Part shown: piece after piece, positions 54,416-64,000 of the stretch | How positions within the stretch are numbered: position 1 is the stretch's first letter | Layout of the letters: each line of letters begins with the position of its first letter | Source of the DNA: Aurantiacibacter spongiae | GTDB lineage: Bacteria; Pseudomonadota; Alphaproteobacteria; Sphingomonadales; Sphingomonadaceae | Assembly: GCF_003815535.1 (NCBI RefSeq) | Contig: NZ_RPFZ01000001.1 | Coordinates: forward strand, 1,054,001-1,118,000 | Direction: 5' to 3' | DNA: 64,000 nucleotides | The notes under the pieces: model-generated | What the model was told of the DNA's origin: nothing | The model's input: only the letters and a program-made list of their open reading frames with translations | Database searches by the model: none | Program-made: the position numbers and the translations under genes

Positions 54416-56541
54416 GGCTCGCTTCCGGTCTTCGCCAGCCGGAGCGAGTTGCCGACGACGACCAGGGAGCTGACCGACATGGCTATCGCCGCGATCAGGG
54501 GGGTGACGAGGCCGGAGATTGCCAGGGGCACGGCGAGCACGTTGTAACCGATCGCGAAGCCGAAGTTCTGGCGAACGATGCGCATGGTCCGGCGCGCGAT
54601 TGCGATCGCCGCCGCGACGGGCATCAGCGAACTGCCGAGGAAGACCGCATCCGCCGCCTGCTGGCTCACGTCGCTGGCCGTGCCGGGCGCGATGGAGGCG
54701 TGCGCTGCCGCCATGGCGGGTCCGTCGTTGATCCCGTCCCCAACCATGAGGAGTCGATGCCCGTCCGCCTTCAGCGCCTCGAGCAGCGCCAGCTTGCTCT
54801 CTGGACGCTTTTCGCCTTCGCCGACGAGCCCTAGTTGCGCGGCGAGCGCTTCGACCGCCGCGTCCCGGTCGCCCGACACGATCCTGCTGCGCACGCCCAT
54901 GGCGCGAAGCGCGTCGAGGGTCGGGGTCGCGTCCTCGCGCACCGGATCGGTGAATGTGATCTCGACGCTTTCCGAACCGATGCGCAGGATCGAGGCGAGG
55001 CCTGCTCGATCCTCTCGTCCGCGTGTCAGCGATACGGGAACCTCACCGAGCATTCCGCTGACGCCCAGTCCAGGCACCTCGGCGACCGCCTTGAGCGAGG
55101 CGGGCCGGATGCCGGTCGCCTCGACGGCGGTTGCGATACCCCTGCTGAGGGGATGCCGGCTGGACTGCGCCAGTGCGAGACCGATCGCCTTCTGTTCCGG
55201 CGTCAGGTGATCGATGGCGGCGACGGGTTCGCCCAGCGTCAGCGTACCGGTCTTGTCGAACAGCGCCGTATCGACTTCGGCCAGCCTTTCCAGCGCGCTG
55301 CCGTCCTTCACCAGGAGCCCACGCCGGACGAGCGCGCCCGATGCGACCACCTGCGCGGCCGGGACGGCCAGTCCCAGAGCGCAGGGGCAGGTGATGATGA
55401 GCACCGCGATCGCGATCACCAGAGACTGGTGCCAGCCCGCCCCCGCGATCATCCAGCCGGCGAACGCGAGCAGCGCTAGCGTATGCACCGCAGGGGCGTA
55501 GAGACGGGAAGCGCGATCCGCGACGCGGACGTAACGACTGCGCGACTGTCCCGCTTCGTCCATCATCCGCGCTATCCCTGCGATCGCCGTGTCGGACGAG
55601 GCGGCGACCACCCGCACGTGAATGGGATCGCCCAGGTTGATGGACCCGGCATGGACCGTATCGCCCTCGCGGACGGACTGGGGTGCGCTCTCGCCCGTGA
55701 GCATCGAGTTGTCGACCGCGCTCCGCCCGTCCTGGACGACGCCGTCAGCTGCCAGCGCTTCGCCGGCCGCCACGAGCATGACCATCCCCTTTTCGAGATC
55801 TTCCGCAGCGAGGGTTCGGGTGGAGCCGTCCTCCGCCAGCACGCGGGCTGACTTCCCCATCCGCGAAAGCAGCGCACCGATGCCGGCCCGCGTCCGGTCG
55901 CGCATCGTAGCGTCGAGCGCACGTCCCGCGAGGAGGAAGAAAAGCAGCATGACCGCGCTGTCGAAGTAGGCGTGTTCGCCTCCGATCACCGTCTCGTGGA
56001 CACTGAGCGCGGTGGCCAGCAGGACGCCGATCGAGATCGGCACGTCCATGTTCGTCCGGCGATGGCGCATTGCCGCGACCGCGCTCGCGAAGAAAGGTCG
56101 TCCGGCATAGGCCACCACCGGCAGGGCGATGAGTGCGGACACCCAGTGGAACAGTTCCCTGGTGACGCCTCCTGCGCCCGACCACACGCTAACCGACAGC
56201 AGCATGATGTTCATCATGCCGAAGCCGGCCACGGCCAGAGCACGAAGGAGCATGCGGCTTTCGCCATCGTCTTTCGAAACACTTCCGAGGTCGACGACCT
56301 GCGCCTCGAAACCGATCCTGCCGAGTGCACCCAGCAGAAATTCGGAGTCCACTTCGGGGTTGTGCCTGATCGCGACCCTCTTGGCGGACAGGTTGACGCG
56401 CGCGGCTTCGACGCCATCCAGATCGAGCAGGCCGCGTTCTATCCTGGCGATGCATGCCGCACACCGCATTCCCGGAACGACGAAGCGACTGTCGAGGGAT
56501 TGGGCAGGTCGGGGCGAACCCGGGTTTGCCGGAGCATTCAC
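54412..56541 (-). CDS. ccoI: CcoI/FixI copper-transporting P-type ATPase
   Basis: A 709-residue P1B-ATPase that supplies copper for cbb3 oxidase. N-terminal metal-binding motif GMRCAACIAR, membrane site CPCALGLA, phosphorylation site DKTGTLT and hinge GDGINDGPA are all present. The GTG at 56541 overlaps the ccoH stop (GTGA), which decides the start. The frame upstream belongs to ccoH in another register. Confidence 0.96.
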   Translation of the reverse strand: MNAPANPGSPRPAQSLDSRFVVPGMRCAACIARIERGLLDLDGVEAARVNLSAKRVAIRHNPEVDSEFLLGALGRIGFEAQVVDLGSVSKDDGESRMLLRALAVAGFGMMNIMLLSVSVWSGAGGVTRELFHWVSALIALPVVAYAGRPFFASAVAAMRHRRTNMDVPISIGVLLATALSVHETVIGGEHAYFDSAVMLLFFLLAGRALDATMRDRTRAGIGALLSRMGKSARVLAEDGSTRTLAAEDLEKGMVMLVAAGEALAADGVVQDGRSAVDNSMLTGESAPQSVREGDTVHAGSINLGDPIHVRVVAASSDTAIAGIARMMDEAGQSRSRYVRVADRASRLYAPAVHTLALLAFAGWMIAGAGWHQSLVIAIAVLIITCPCALGLAVPAAQVVASGALVRRGLLVKDGSALERLAEVDTALFDKTGTLTLGEPVAAIDHLTPEQKAIGLALAQSSRHPLSRGIATAVEATGIRPASLKAVAEVPGLGVSGMLGEVPVSLTRGREDRAGLASILRIGSESVEITFTDPVREDATPTLDALRAMGVRSRIVSGDRDAAVEALAAQLGLVGEGEKRPESKLALLEALKADGHRLLMVGDGINDGPAMAAAHASIAPGTASDVSQQAADAVFLGSSLMPVAAAIAIARRTMRIVRQNFGFAIGYNVLAVPLAISGLVTPLIAAIAMSVSSLVVVGNSLRLAKTGSEP

Positions 56542-56987
56542 TGCAGATGCTCCTCGGTCGACCAGGTCCGCCGATCCGGGGAGACGATCGTCAGCCGGAC
56601 GATCCAACGTCCCTCGTCCAGGGGCTGACGCGCGATGTATCGTCCGGGGGTCGTCTCGATGAAGGCCAGCTTGGTGGTCTCCGGTCGCCCCAGGGGACGA
56701 CGCGCCGTGGCGGTGACGGTGGCACCGGCGGGTACTGCTGAGGTCGCCACCTCGAGACGAGCGTCATCGTTGCGGGTGATCCGCGCGGACCATCCGAAGG
56801 CCTTCTGTCGCCTCGCGGTATCGAGCCACCCGTTGAATTCCTGGCTGGCGGCATAGGAGTTCTCGACGATGACGCCCCCGAAGCCGCGTACCGCGAGCGT
56901 CGCCATGAAGAGGTTGACCGCTATGATGACGCCGAACCCCGACACGATGATCATGGCCATGTGCCTGCCTGTGAATTCGCGCTTCAT
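56538..56987 (-). CDS. ccoH: CcoH/FixH oxidase assembly protein
   Basis: A 149-residue protein starting MKREFTGRHMAMIIVSGFG with one transmembrane helix, then FixH-type periplasmic sequence (SYAASQEFNGWLDTARRQ). Takes part in cbb3 assembly with CcoG, CcoI and CcoS. It starts 50 bases after the ccoG stop and overlaps ccoI. Confidence 0.92.
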   Translation of the reverse strand: MKREFTGRHMAMIIVSGFGVIIAVNLFMATLAVRGFGGVIVENSYAASQEFNGWLDTARRQKAFGWSARITRNDDARLEVATSAVPAGATVTATARRPLGRPETTKLAFIETTPGRYIARQPLDEGRWIVRLTIVSPDRRTWSTEEHLQ

Positions 56988-57037
56988 TGCCCGCCCCCCG
57001 GGGCGTCGAACCGCGCCTCCGCCGTAGCGGTCTCCCG

Positions 57038-58594
57038 CTACTCGTCGCGCGACGTCACGGTGAAGTCGAAGTCCTGCGTTGACGCTCCTTCGGGTACGAC
57101 GACATACGCCCGCACCGTCAGCACCTCGTCGGCGGGAACGGTCTTCACCTGGGTCCGCGCGGCCGCGTCGCGCCCGCCCATGTCGGTCCACATCACTGCG
57201 CCGGGAAGGCCGTCGATCGCGATCTCCATCTCGCGTGGACGGCTCTCCATGTTGCGCAACCTGAGCGTGTAGGAGTTGCGCACCGATCCGTCGCTCATCA
57301 GGATGTAGGGCGGGTTGCGATCCGGGGAGACCGATAGTCCCACGTGGTTGCGGACACCGAGCGCGAACAGCATGGCGAGGCCGATGCTTCCCCAGATCAG
57401 GAAGTACGCGATCGTACGGGGTCGCAGGAGGGTCCTGTACGGGGAGGGAGTGGGCTCGCCGTTCGCCTCCTTCTCGCAGTCCTCCAGTGTGGCGTAGTCG
57501 ATCAGTCCGCGGGGGCGGCCGATGTCCGCCATCACCCTGTCGCAGGCGTCGATGCACAGCGCGCAGGTGATGCAGCCGACCTGAGGACCTTCGCGGATGT
57601 CGATCCCTGTGGGGCAGACGGCGACGCATTGCAGGCAGTCGATGCAGTCGCCGAACTCGCCCGGGTTCCTCCGGGCCTTCTTGACGCTGCCGCGCGGTTC
57701 GCCGCGCCAGTCCTTGTAGGTGACCAGCAGCGACTTCTCGTCCATCATCGCGGTCTGGATGCGGGGCCAGGGGCACATGTAGATGCACACCTGTTCGCGC
57801 ATGAACCCGCCGAGCGTGAAGGTGGTGAGCGTCAGGATGGCGACGGTGATGTAGGCCGCCGGCGCCGCCTCGCCCGCCCAGAAGTCGCGCACCAGTGTCG
57901 GCGCATCGGCGAAGTACATGATCCATGCGCCACCGGTCCAGAAGCTGATGACGAGGTAGATCGCATACTTGAACGTCCGCTTGGCGAGCTTTCCGGGACC
58001 TAGGGGTGCCGCGTCCAGCCTGATCCGGGCGTTGCGATCGCCGTCGACGAGACGGTCGACGTGCTGGAACAGGTCGGTCCACACGGTCTGCGGGCAGGCG
58101 TATCCGCACCATGCGCGGCCCACCGCGCTGGTGACGAGGAAGAGGCCGAGCGCCGCCATGATGAGGAGGCCGGCGACGTAGTAGAACTCGTGCGGCCAGA
58201 TCTCGATGCCGAACATGTAGAAACGGCGGTTGGCGAGATCGACGAGCACCGCCTGGTCGGGTGCGTAGGGGCCGCGGTCCCATCGTATCCAGGGCGTGCC
58301 GTAGTAGATCGCCAGGGTGACGGCCATGACGAACCACTTGAAGCGGCGGAAGGGTCCGTCGATCCGCTTGTTGTGGACCTTCGTGCGCTTTTCGAACAGT
58401 TTCGTCGGCAGCTGTTGGCGCGGTGGTTCGTGCGGTTCGTGGCGCAGCGTCGTCGCTTCGGGTTCGGCCACCGCGCTCGAGACCGGCTCGTTCGTCTTCG
58501 CCCGTCCGTCCTCGACGACGACCGACCAGTCGCGGTCCCCGCCCTCCCGGCGCGGCGGAGCGCTCGACGCGCGACCGGGATCACGGTTCCGCAT
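57038..58594 (-). CDS. ccoG: CcoG/RdxA membrane ferredoxin-type protein
   Basis: A 518-residue membrane iron-sulfur protein with several helices (WCGYACPQTVW after the third). Two 4Fe-4S motifs follow: CIDCLQCVAVCP and CITCALCIDACD. A C-terminal Ig-like periplasmic domain completes the FixG layout. It reduces copper for oxidase maturation. The ATG at 58594 lies 14 bases inside ccoP. Confidence 0.95.
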   Translation of the reverse strand: MRNRDPGRASSAPPRREGGDRDWSVVVEDGRAKTNEPVSSAVAEPEATTLRHEPHEPPRQQLPTKLFEKRTKVHNKRIDGPFRRFKWFVMAVTLAIYYGTPWIRWDRGPYAPDQAVLVDLANRRFYMFGIEIWPHEFYYVAGLLIMAALGLFLVTSAVGRAWCGYACPQTVWTDLFQHVDRLVDGDRNARIRLDAAPLGPGKLAKRTFKYAIYLVISFWTGGAWIMYFADAPTLVRDFWAGEAAPAAYITVAILTLTTFTLGGFMREQVCIYMCPWPRIQTAMMDEKSLLVTYKDWRGEPRGSVKKARRNPGEFGDCIDCLQCVAVCPTGIDIREGPQVGCITCALCIDACDRVMADIGRPRGLIDYATLEDCEKEANGEPTPSPYRTLLRPRTIAYFLIWGSIGLAMLFALGVRNHVGLSVSPDRNPPYILMSDGSVRNSYTLRLRNMESRPREMEIAIDGLPGAVMWTDMGGRDAAARTQVKTVPADEVLTVRAYVVVPEGASTQDFDFTVTSRDE

Positions 58595-59492
58595 CGACCT
58601 CCACCGTGGGGTTCTCGGCGACCTCGACGAGCTCCTCGCCTCCGCCCAGGGACCAGACGTAGGCCGAGAGCATCTTGATCGTGACCGGATCGAGACGGCC
58701 GCTCCAGTGGGGCATCCTTCCCATCCTCGGATCCAGTATCTGGGCACGTATGTCGGCAGGAGAATTGCCGTAGAGCCAGATCGCGTCGTTCAGACGTGGC
58801 GCGCCGAGTTCGCGGTTCCCTTCCCCGGCGACGCCGTGGCAGGCGCTGCAGTTGTCCCGGTAGGTCTGCGCACCCGCGCTTGATGACGTCCCCCGCCCAT
58901 CGAGCGAGAGTACGTGGTTCACGAGCGCGTCCAGCTGGGACCGTTCGAACGCCCCGGCGAACGGTGGCATGATGCTGGTTCGGGTGTCGTCCACGCCTGG
59001 AGCTCGGATGCCGTTCACGAGGGTGTATTCGATCGCCTTGAGATCGCCGCCCCAGAGCCAGTCGTCGTCGTTCAGATTGGGGTAGCCGAGCGTCTGGCTT
59101 CCGGCCGCTCCCGACCCGTGGCATTGCGAGCAGTGGACTTGGAAGGCGGAGCGGCCCCCGGCTACCGCTTGTGCGAACAGTTCGCTGTTCTCCGGCAGGC
59201 GCTCCACCGGTATGCGGGCGAGCTCCTCGCGTATCGTGGTGCGAGCCTGATCGACGACGCTCATCTCCTCGGCCAGTTCGCCGCGGCTGGACCAGCCCAG
59301 TACGCCTTCCGTAGCCCTGTCGACGAGCGGCCATGCCGGGTAGAGGACGACATAAACCACGCCCCAGACGATGGTGAGGTAGAGTGTCCACAGCCACCAG
59401 CGCGGCATCGGCGTGTCGAGTTCCTCGATGCCGTCCCATTCGTGCCCGACGGTCGGCGTCCCGGTCGGCTCGTCTATGCGCTTATCGGCCAT
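58581..59492 (-). CDS. ccoP: cbb3 oxidase diheme subunit CcoP
   Basis: A 303-residue protein with one N-terminal membrane anchor (WWLWTLYLTIVWGVVYVV) and two c-type heme motifs, CSQCH and CSACH, each with a later Met ligand region. Passes electrons to CcoO/CcoN. It overlaps ccoQ by 11 bases. Confidence 0.96.
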   Translation of the reverse strand: MADKRIDEPTGTPTVGHEWDGIEELDTPMPRWWLWTLYLTIVWGVVYVVLYPAWPLVDRATEGVLGWSSRGELAEEMSVVDQARTTIREELARIPVERLPENSELFAQAVAGGRSAFQVHCSQCHGSGAAGSQTLGYPNLNDDDWLWGGDLKAIEYTLVNGIRAPGVDDTRTSIMPPFAGAFERSQLDALVNHVLSLDGRGTSSSAGAQTYRDNCSACHGVAGEGNRELGAPRLNDAIWLYGNSPADIRAQILDPRMGRMPHWSGRLDPVTIKMLSAYVWSLGGGEELVEVAENPTVEVDAEP

Positions 59493-59661
59493 CGTCTCGC
59501 CCTTCGATCTCGTCGTCGCGGAATATCAGGTGTGCCGCCTCCCGGTTCTGCTGCTTCGCGCCCGGCCGGAACACCCAAAGGCACAGCCCGAGGAACAGGA
59601 CGAGGAGTCCGATCAGCCCGTAGCCGTCGGCGAGGTGGCGCAGCTGGTCGTAGAGGCTCAT
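59482..59661 (-). CDS. ccoQ: cbb3 oxidase subunit CcoQ
   Basis: A 59-residue single-helix protein ([20 protein letters not shown], then a FRPG motif and a charged tail). The start overlaps the ccoO stop as ATGA. Stabilises the oxidase. Confidence 0.92.
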   Translation of the reverse strand: MSLYDQLRHLADGYGLIGLLVLFLGLCLWVFRPGAKQQNREAAHLIFRDDEIEGRDDGR

Positions 59662-60410
59662 CGCCCCTTCTCCTCTGCCAGCCGTTCCTGCGCCGCCGCG
59701 CTGTCCACGTCGACCAGGGTGCCGAGCATCTGCAGGTAGGCGACGAGCGCGTCCATTTCGGTCACGCGGCCGGGATCGCCATCGAAGTCGCGGACCTGCG
59801 CCTTGGGATAGCGTCGCTGGAAATCCTCGACGTCGCCATCGGCGTCCGAGTCGGCCTGGAGGATGATGTCCGCCATCGCTTGGCCTATGTCGCGGTCGGA
59901 ATAGGGGACACCCACCCGCCGCAGCGCCAGCAGCATGTCGGCGGCGTTGTCCGTGTCTAGCCTGGTCCGGCCGAGGAACGAGTACTGCGGCATGATGCTC
60001 TCCGGCACGACGCTCTGCGGATCCTCGAGATGCTGCACGTGCCATTCGTCCGAATACCTGCCGCCAACGCGCGCGAGGTCGGGGCCGGTGCGCTTCGATC
60101 CCCATTGGAAGGGATGGTCGTACATGCTCTCGGCAGCGAGACTGTAGTGCCCGTATCGTTCCACCTCGTCCCGGAAGGGCCGGATCATCTGGCTGTGGCA
60201 GGAGTAGCACCCCTCCCGCACGTAGATGTTGCGTCCCGCCTGCTCGAGCGGCGTGTAGGGTCGCATGCCCTCGACTTCCTCGATCGTGTTGTCGATCCAG
60301 AACAGGGGCGCGATCTCGACGATCCCCCCTATCGCCACGGCGATGAAGGAGAAGATCGCGAGGAGGTTGATGTTTTTCTCCAGCTTTTTGTGCTGGGATG
60401 CGAGACCCAT
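59658..60410 (-). CDS. ccoO: cbb3 oxidase monoheme subunit CcoO
   Basis: A 250-residue subunit with an N-terminal membrane helix, the heme motif CYSCH in [17 protein letters not shown], and the conserved [18 protein letters not shown] at 60410, 11 bases after ccoN. Confidence 0.96.
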   Translation of the reverse strand: MGLASQHKKLEKNINLLAIFSFIAVAIGGIVEIAPLFWIDNTIEEVEGMRPYTPLEQAGRNIYVREGCYSCHSQMIRPFRDEVERYGHYSLAAESMYDHPFQWGSKRTGPDLARVGGRYSDEWHVQHLEDPQSVVPESIMPQYSFLGRTRLDTDNAADMLLALRRVGVPYSDRDIGQAMADIILQADSDADGDVEDFQRRYPKAQVRDFDGDPGRVTEMDALVAYLQMLGTLVDVDSAAAQERLAEEKGR

Positions 60411-60421
60411 GACGTTCTGTC

Positions 60422-62098
60422 CTATTCCGCGGGCTCGGGGAGGGCCGACCCGGCGAGGGGGCGGTCCTTGTCCGGGTCGTAGGCCGGCATTGCGCCCATA
60501 GGCGCCTCCTCGCGGAGCCGGCCTGCTATCGTCATACAGACGTTGAACCCCATGATGATGGCACCGGCGAGGTACATCGCCCCGCCGACGGCTCGGATGA
60601 TGTAGAGTTCGTGCAAGGCCGCGACGGTCTCTGCGAAGCTGTTCACCAGGTATCCGTCCGCCCCGTATTCGCGCCACATCAGGCCCTGGGTGATGCCGGC
60701 CACCCACATGCTCGCCGCGTAGAAGACGATGCCGAGCGTCGCGAGCCAGAAGTGCCAGTTGATCATGCGCAGCGAATACATCCGCTCGCGCTTCCACAGG
60801 CGCGGGACGAGGAAGTAGACCGCGGCGAAGCTGATCAGCCCGTTCCACCCGAGCGCGCCCGAATGCACGTGGCCCACTGTCCAGTCGGTGTAATGCGAGA
60901 GCGAATTGACCGCCTTGATGCTGAGCATGGGTCCTTCGAAGGTGGCCATGCCGTAGAAGGCCATTGCCATGACCATCATGCGGATGATCGGATCGGTGCG
61001 GACCTTGTCCCATGCCCCGTTGAGCGTCATGAGCCCGTTGATCATCCCGCCCCAGCTGGGCATCCACAGGATCACCGAGAACACCATTCCGAGCGTCTGC
61101 GCCCAGTCGGGGAGCGCCGTGTAGTGGAGATGGTGCGGCCCGGCCCAGATGTAGAGGAAGATCAGCGACCAGAAGTGTATGATCGAGAGCCGGTAGCTGT
61201 AGACCGGACGTTCGGCCTGCTTGGGCACGAAGTAGTACATCATGGCGAGGAACGGTACTGTCAGGAAGAACGCGACGGCATTGTGGCCGTACCACCACTG
61301 CGTCAGCGCGTCCTGCACCCCGGCGAAGGCGGAGAACGACAGCGAGCCGTTAAGCGAGACGGGCACCGCCAGGTTGTTGACGATGTGCAGCATCGCGATG
61401 GTGATGATGAAGGAGAGATAGAACCAGTTGGCGACGTAGATGTGCGGCTCCGTCCGGCGCGCCAGCGTGCCGACGAAGACGATCAGGTAGGCGACCCATA
61501 CGACGGTCAGCCACAGATCCACGTACCATTCGGGTTCCGCATATTCCCGGCTCTGCGTGACGCCGAACAGGTAGCCCGAGGCGGCGAGGACGATGAACAG
61601 CTGGTAGCCCCAGAAGACGAACCGCGCGAGCGCGGGGAAGGCGAGCTGCGCGCGGCAGGTCCGCTGGACCACGTAGAAGCTGCTCGCGATCAGGATGTTG
61701 CCGCCGAAGGCGAAGATCACCGCAGACGTGTGCAGCGGTCGGACCCGTCCGAAGTTGAAGTATGGCTCGATGTTGAGCTGCGGAAAGGCCAGTTGCGAGG
61801 CGATGAAAACTCCCGCCAGCATGCCCACGATCGCCCAGAACATGGTGGCGAGGACACCCCAGCGGACGGGATCGTCGTCGTATCGCGAGAACCCTTCGGG
61901 CATCCGGAAGAACCCGCGCGCTCGGCCCATGGGGTCGAACCGCGCCGCCGACATCCACATGAGCACGAAGGCCACGACGCCGATGATCGTCGCGTGGGCA
62001 GAGAAGCCCGGATCGCGCGCCGTGGCGGCCATGACTATCGAAAGAATGAGGACACCGAACCATAGTCCCGCCCGCCCCAGGGCCGCTTCTGCCTGCAT
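60422..62098 (-). CDS. ccoN: cbb3 oxidase catalytic subunit CcoN
   Basis: A 558-residue heme-copper oxidase subunit with 12 or more helices. Typical CcoN stretches: [24 protein letters not shown] and [19 protein letters not shown] with the Cu-B and heme histidines. Terminal oxidase with very high oxygen affinity. An FNR box lies 60 bases upstream of the ATG, so transcription of ccoNOQP should rise when oxygen falls. Confidence 0.97.
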   Translation of the reverse strand: MQAEAALGRAGLWFGVLILSIVMAATARDPGFSAHATIIGVVAFVLMWMSAARFDPMGRARGFFRMPEGFSRYDDDPVRWGVLATMFWAIVGMLAGVFIASQLAFPQLNIEPYFNFGRVRPLHTSAVIFAFGGNILIASSFYVVQRTCRAQLAFPALARFVFWGYQLFIVLAASGYLFGVTQSREYAEPEWYVDLWLTVVWVAYLIVFVGTLARRTEPHIYVANWFYLSFIITIAMLHIVNNLAVPVSLNGSLSFSAFAGVQDALTQWWYGHNAVAFFLTVPFLAMMYYFVPKQAERPVYSYRLSIIHFWSLIFLYIWAGPHHLHYTALPDWAQTLGMVFSVILWMPSWGGMINGLMTLNGAWDKVRTDPIIRMMVMAMAFYGMATFEGPMLSIKAVNSLSHYTDWTVGHVHSGALGWNGLISFAAVYFLVPRLWKRERMYSLRMINWHFWLATLGIVFYAASMWVAGITQGLMWREYGADGYLVNSFAETVAALHELYIIRAVGGAMYLAGAIIMGFNVCMTIAGRLREEAPMGAMPAYDPDKDRPLAGSALPEPAE

Positions 62099-62151
62099 CT
62101 ATCGCTCCGATCGCTTCGATCCATGCCTATGGGGCCACCGCGCGCACTGCA

Positions 62152-62165
62152 TTGATCGAGGTCAA
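62152..62165 (-). promoter_or_regulatory. FNR box upstream of ccoN
   Basis: TTGATCGAGGTCAA matches TTGATNNNNATCAA with one mismatch. Centre about 60 bases from the ccoN ATG, fitting an activator site at -41.5 of a short leader. Confidence 0.8.
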
Positions 62166-62187
62166 ATTCGGGAAAAGATTGGTCGCC

Positions 62188-62871
62188 TCAATCAACCGAG
62201 CCGGCGAGCGCACGCAGGCCTTGCGGATCGAGGATGTCGATGCGTGACCTTCCGCACGTCGCGATGGCCCTTCGTTCCCGGAGATCGGTCAGCTGCCGGC
62301 TGACGGTCTCGATTGTGAGCCCGAGATGGTCGCCGATCTCCCTGCGCGACATCGGCAGATCGAGTGTGACGGCTCCGTTCTCCCGTCTTCCGATGCGTTC
62401 TTCCATCTCGACGAGGAAACCGCAGATTCGTTCTCGTGCCGATTTCCTGCCGAGGAGGGCGGACAGTTCGCGGGAGCGCCCGAGATCGGCGAGGATGCGG
62501 TCGAGCAGCTGTCCCGCGCCCGTGGCCGGTCTTCCCTTCAGAAGCAGATCGTCCGATCGCAGGAAGTACACGACGCTGTCCTTCAGGGCGTGGAGCGTAT
62601 GCGGAGTGGACACATGGGCCGGGACGACGAGGACGTCCCCCTCGAACGCGAACGCGGCGATCTGTTCCCGGTCCGCTCCGAGGTGTCCGACGAGCTTGAC
62701 CACCCCTTCCTCGATGTAGACGATGGTCCTTCCGTCCGTCCCTATCTCGTCGTCGAAGTCTCCCTGCGGAACGCGGAGCTGCCGTGTCGGCAGGAACGCG
62801 GACAACGGATGCGAGGCGTGCATCCTCAAGTGACCGGTGTTGCGGGTCCGGCTGGAAGCTTCTTGCGACAA
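62188..62871 (-). CDS. Crp/Fnr family regulator, FixK-like (no iron-sulfur cysteines)
   Basis: A 227-residue regulator with a cyclic-nucleotide-type barrel and an FNR-type recognition helix (LTIETVSRQLTDLRE) that should read TTGAT half-sites. It has no N-terminal cysteine cluster, so it is not itself an oxygen sensor of the FNR type. An FNR box lies 60 bases upstream of its start, so it is probably a target of the cluster-bearing FNR encoded next door. It sits directly upstream of ccoN. Confidence 0.88.
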   Translation of the reverse strand: MSQEASSRTRNTGHLRMHASHPLSAFLPTRQLRVPQGDFDDEIGTDGRTIVYIEEGVVKLVGHLGADREQIAAFAFEGDVLVVPAHVSTPHTLHALKDSVVYFLRSDDLLLKGRPATGAGQLLDRILADLGRSRELSALLGRKSARERICGFLVEMEERIGRRENGAVTLDLPMSRREIGDHLGLTIETVSRQLTDLRERRAIATCGRSRIDILDPQGLRALAGSVD

Positions 62872-62930
62872 GGTGGCGGACCTCCGGTTTCCCTTCGGGT
62901 CGCCGTTCGCATGCCGATGCGGTCGGGTCC

Positions 62931-62944
62931 TTGATTCAGGTCAA
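62931..62944 (-). promoter_or_regulatory. FNR box upstream of the FixK-like gene
   Basis: TTGATTCAGGTCAA matches TTGATNNNNATCAA with one mismatch, in the same phase and distance (about 66 bases to the ATG) as the ccoN box. Confidence 0.78.
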
Positions 62945-62993
62945 ACGCGGAAGCCTGCACGCGCCGGAATTTCCGCGAGCGTTCGCAGGTGCT

Positions 62994-63716
62994 CTAGCCC
63001 ACGATGGCTTCGAGAAGATCGCGTCGCAGGACCTCGACGTCCCTTCTTCCATTCATCCCTATGATCTCCTCTTCCCGCAGACGGGTGAACTGCCGGCTCA
63101 CCGTTTCGATCGTCAATCCCAGGATGTCCGCGATCTGCTGGCGCGACACGGGGAGTTCGAAGACGTCGAGCGGCGATGCGTCGCCTCCGCACGTGCTCGC
63201 CGCCAGTCGTTCGGATATCTCCAGCAGGAGGGTGGCGAGCCTCTCTTCGGCCGACATGCGCCCGAGGAGCAGCATCCAGCGTCTCGATCTGTCCAGTTCC
63301 CCCAGGGTCCGCTCGAGCAGCTTGCGTTCGAGCCGGGGATGTTCGTGCGCGAAGCGTTCGAAGTCCACGCGACGGAACACGCATACCGTCGTCTCCGTCA
63401 GGGCCTGCGCATCGTACGGGGTCCTTTCGCCATAGGGCCTGCCGAGGAAGTCGGACGGATAGGAGAGGCCGAGGATCTGCTCGCGCCCGTCGCCGGTCGT
63501 CGTGGACAGCTTGAGCATGCCGGTGACGACGTTCGCCACGAAGACGGCTTGGTCGCCTTCCCACAGCAGAGATTCCCCTGCCGAGAGATTCTTCCTGCGT
63601 CCGATGCGGTTGAGCAGCGCGATCTCCGTGTCGTCGAGGTCGGCGCAGATGGCGCGGTTGCGGATCGAGCACGCCTGGCAGAAGTTCAGCTCGTCGCTAG
63701 TTCCGGTATCGTCCAT
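62994..63716 (-). CDS. fnrL: FNR-type oxygen-sensing regulator (FnrL-like)
   Basis: A 240-residue regulator with the 4Fe-4S ligand set Cys13-x2-Cys16-x7-Cys24 plus Cys112, and the recognition helix LTIETVSRQFTRLRE. Without oxygen the cluster allows dimerisation and activation of genes with TTGAT-type boxes. ATG at 63716. Likely controls ccoN, the FixK-like gene and perhaps hemN. I see no box in front of it within the window. Confidence 0.92.
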   Translation of the reverse strand: MDDTGTSDELNFCQACSIRNRAICADLDDTEIALLNRIGRRKNLSAGESLLWEGDQAVFVANVVTGMLKLSTTTGDGREQILGLSYPSDFLGRPYGERTPYDAQALTETTVCVFRRVDFERFAHEHPRLERKLLERTLGELDRSRRWMLLLGRMSAEERLATLLLEISERLAASTCGGDASPLDVFELPVSRQQIADILGLTIETVSRQFTRLREEEIIGMNGRRDVEVLRRDLLEAIVG

Positions 63717-63721
63717 CGGTC

Positions 63722-64000
63722 TCAGATAGCGGTCGGCGATCCCCTTTCCAAGTCGTTCGCCGCGGGCGGCGTTTTGCCGACCCGCATCATGGCCCGGGCG
63801 ATCGCGGCTCTGGCGATCGCGGCGTACAGGACGATGCGCAGGACATCCAGTGCGATCCACCAGCCGTGGAGTCCGGAGGACGGCATGACCCTTCCCGACA
63901 TGCGGGCGAGCGTACGCGCGTCGAGTTCGGGCATGAGGACGAGCCACTGGAACGCCAGCAGGGCGGCGACCGAACATGCGACGATGCGGGACCTGCCCGG
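63722..64000 (-). CDS. Membrane protein, 5' end beyond the window
   Basis: The frame is open to the right edge (93 codons including the stop). Two transmembrane helices are visible, VACSVAALLAFQWLVLMPEL and ALDVLRIVLYAAIARAA, with a polar C-terminus. An ATG at 63934 exists but would cut the first helix, so the true start is outside. No family recognised. It ends 5 bases before fnrL. Confidence 0.6.
   Translation of the reverse strand, partial: PGRSRIVACSVAALLAFQWLVLMPELDARTLARMSGRVMPSSGLHGWWIALDVLRIVLYAAIARAAIARAMMRVGKTPPAANDLERGSPTAI

Noticed and set aside
1-64000. CRISPR arrays or replication origin
   Set aside because: No regularly spaced repeats, cas genes, DnaA-box clusters or partition genes were seen.

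Overview
The window reads as chromosome of a GC-rich alphaproteobacterium, most likely Sphingomonadales and probably Erythrobacteraceae. This rests on recognised families only: an NDUFA12-type complex I subunit next to DUF2155 and aat, a heme oxygenase/bacteriophytochrome pair carrying an HWE kinase, a polyhydroxyalkanoic-acid-system protein, and a complete ccoNOQP-ccoGHIS cluster with FnrL. I did no database search, so the family-level placement is inference.

Layout. 1-4017: the start of a HisKA_2-type sensor kinase (cut by the window edge), then a coupled operon folD, Baeyer-Villiger-type monooxygenase and CinA-like protein. 4022-12157: an SLC13 permease and the translation/transcription genes rplA, rplK, nusG and secE on the minus strand. 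A plus-strand block of CPBP protease, arylsulfotransferase (interrupted by an in-frame TGA), two small membrane proteins and a sulfotransferase is wedged between nusG and rplK. 12418-18297: AGCS symporter, a 48-residue gene, a DUF2029 transferase, tRNA-Trp, aat, DUF2155, NDUFA12, DUF192 and recX. 18451-26191: fatty acyl-AMP ligase, a metallopeptidase-like protein, MAPEG, DUF389, TelA/XpaC/PHA-system genes and DUF2721. 26310-36859: the phytochrome photosensor pair, manC, tonB, a Crp-type regulator, 5-oxoprolinase and DUF2891. 36856-39432: a cyanide-insensitive-type bd oxidase (cydAB plus a 42-residue subunit).

The accessory region is about 39.5-52.4 kb. A minus-strand chain of two small unknown ORFs, tnsA, tnsB, tnsC and tniQ forms the core of a Tn7-like transposon. 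Beside it lie two related proteins that each combine a helix-turn-helix domain with a DDE-integrase-like (rve) fold, a type II-like restriction endonuclease, a C5-cytosine methyltransferase and two small unknown ORFs. I could not find convincing transposon ends.

52.4-64 kb is a microaerobic respiration locus on the minus strand: ccoNOQP, ccoG, ccoH, ccoI, ccoS, a 68-residue secreted protein, hemN, a FixK-like regulator and an FNR-type iron-sulfur regulator. FNR boxes lie upstream of ccoN and of the FixK-like gene. The Tn7-like island therefore sits between the two high-affinity oxidase loci (bd and cbb3).

The strongest candidate for something undescribed is the pair of HTH-rve proteins with their operator-like repeats and the TnsABC-TniQ operon. 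The read-through or decayed arylsulfotransferase is second.
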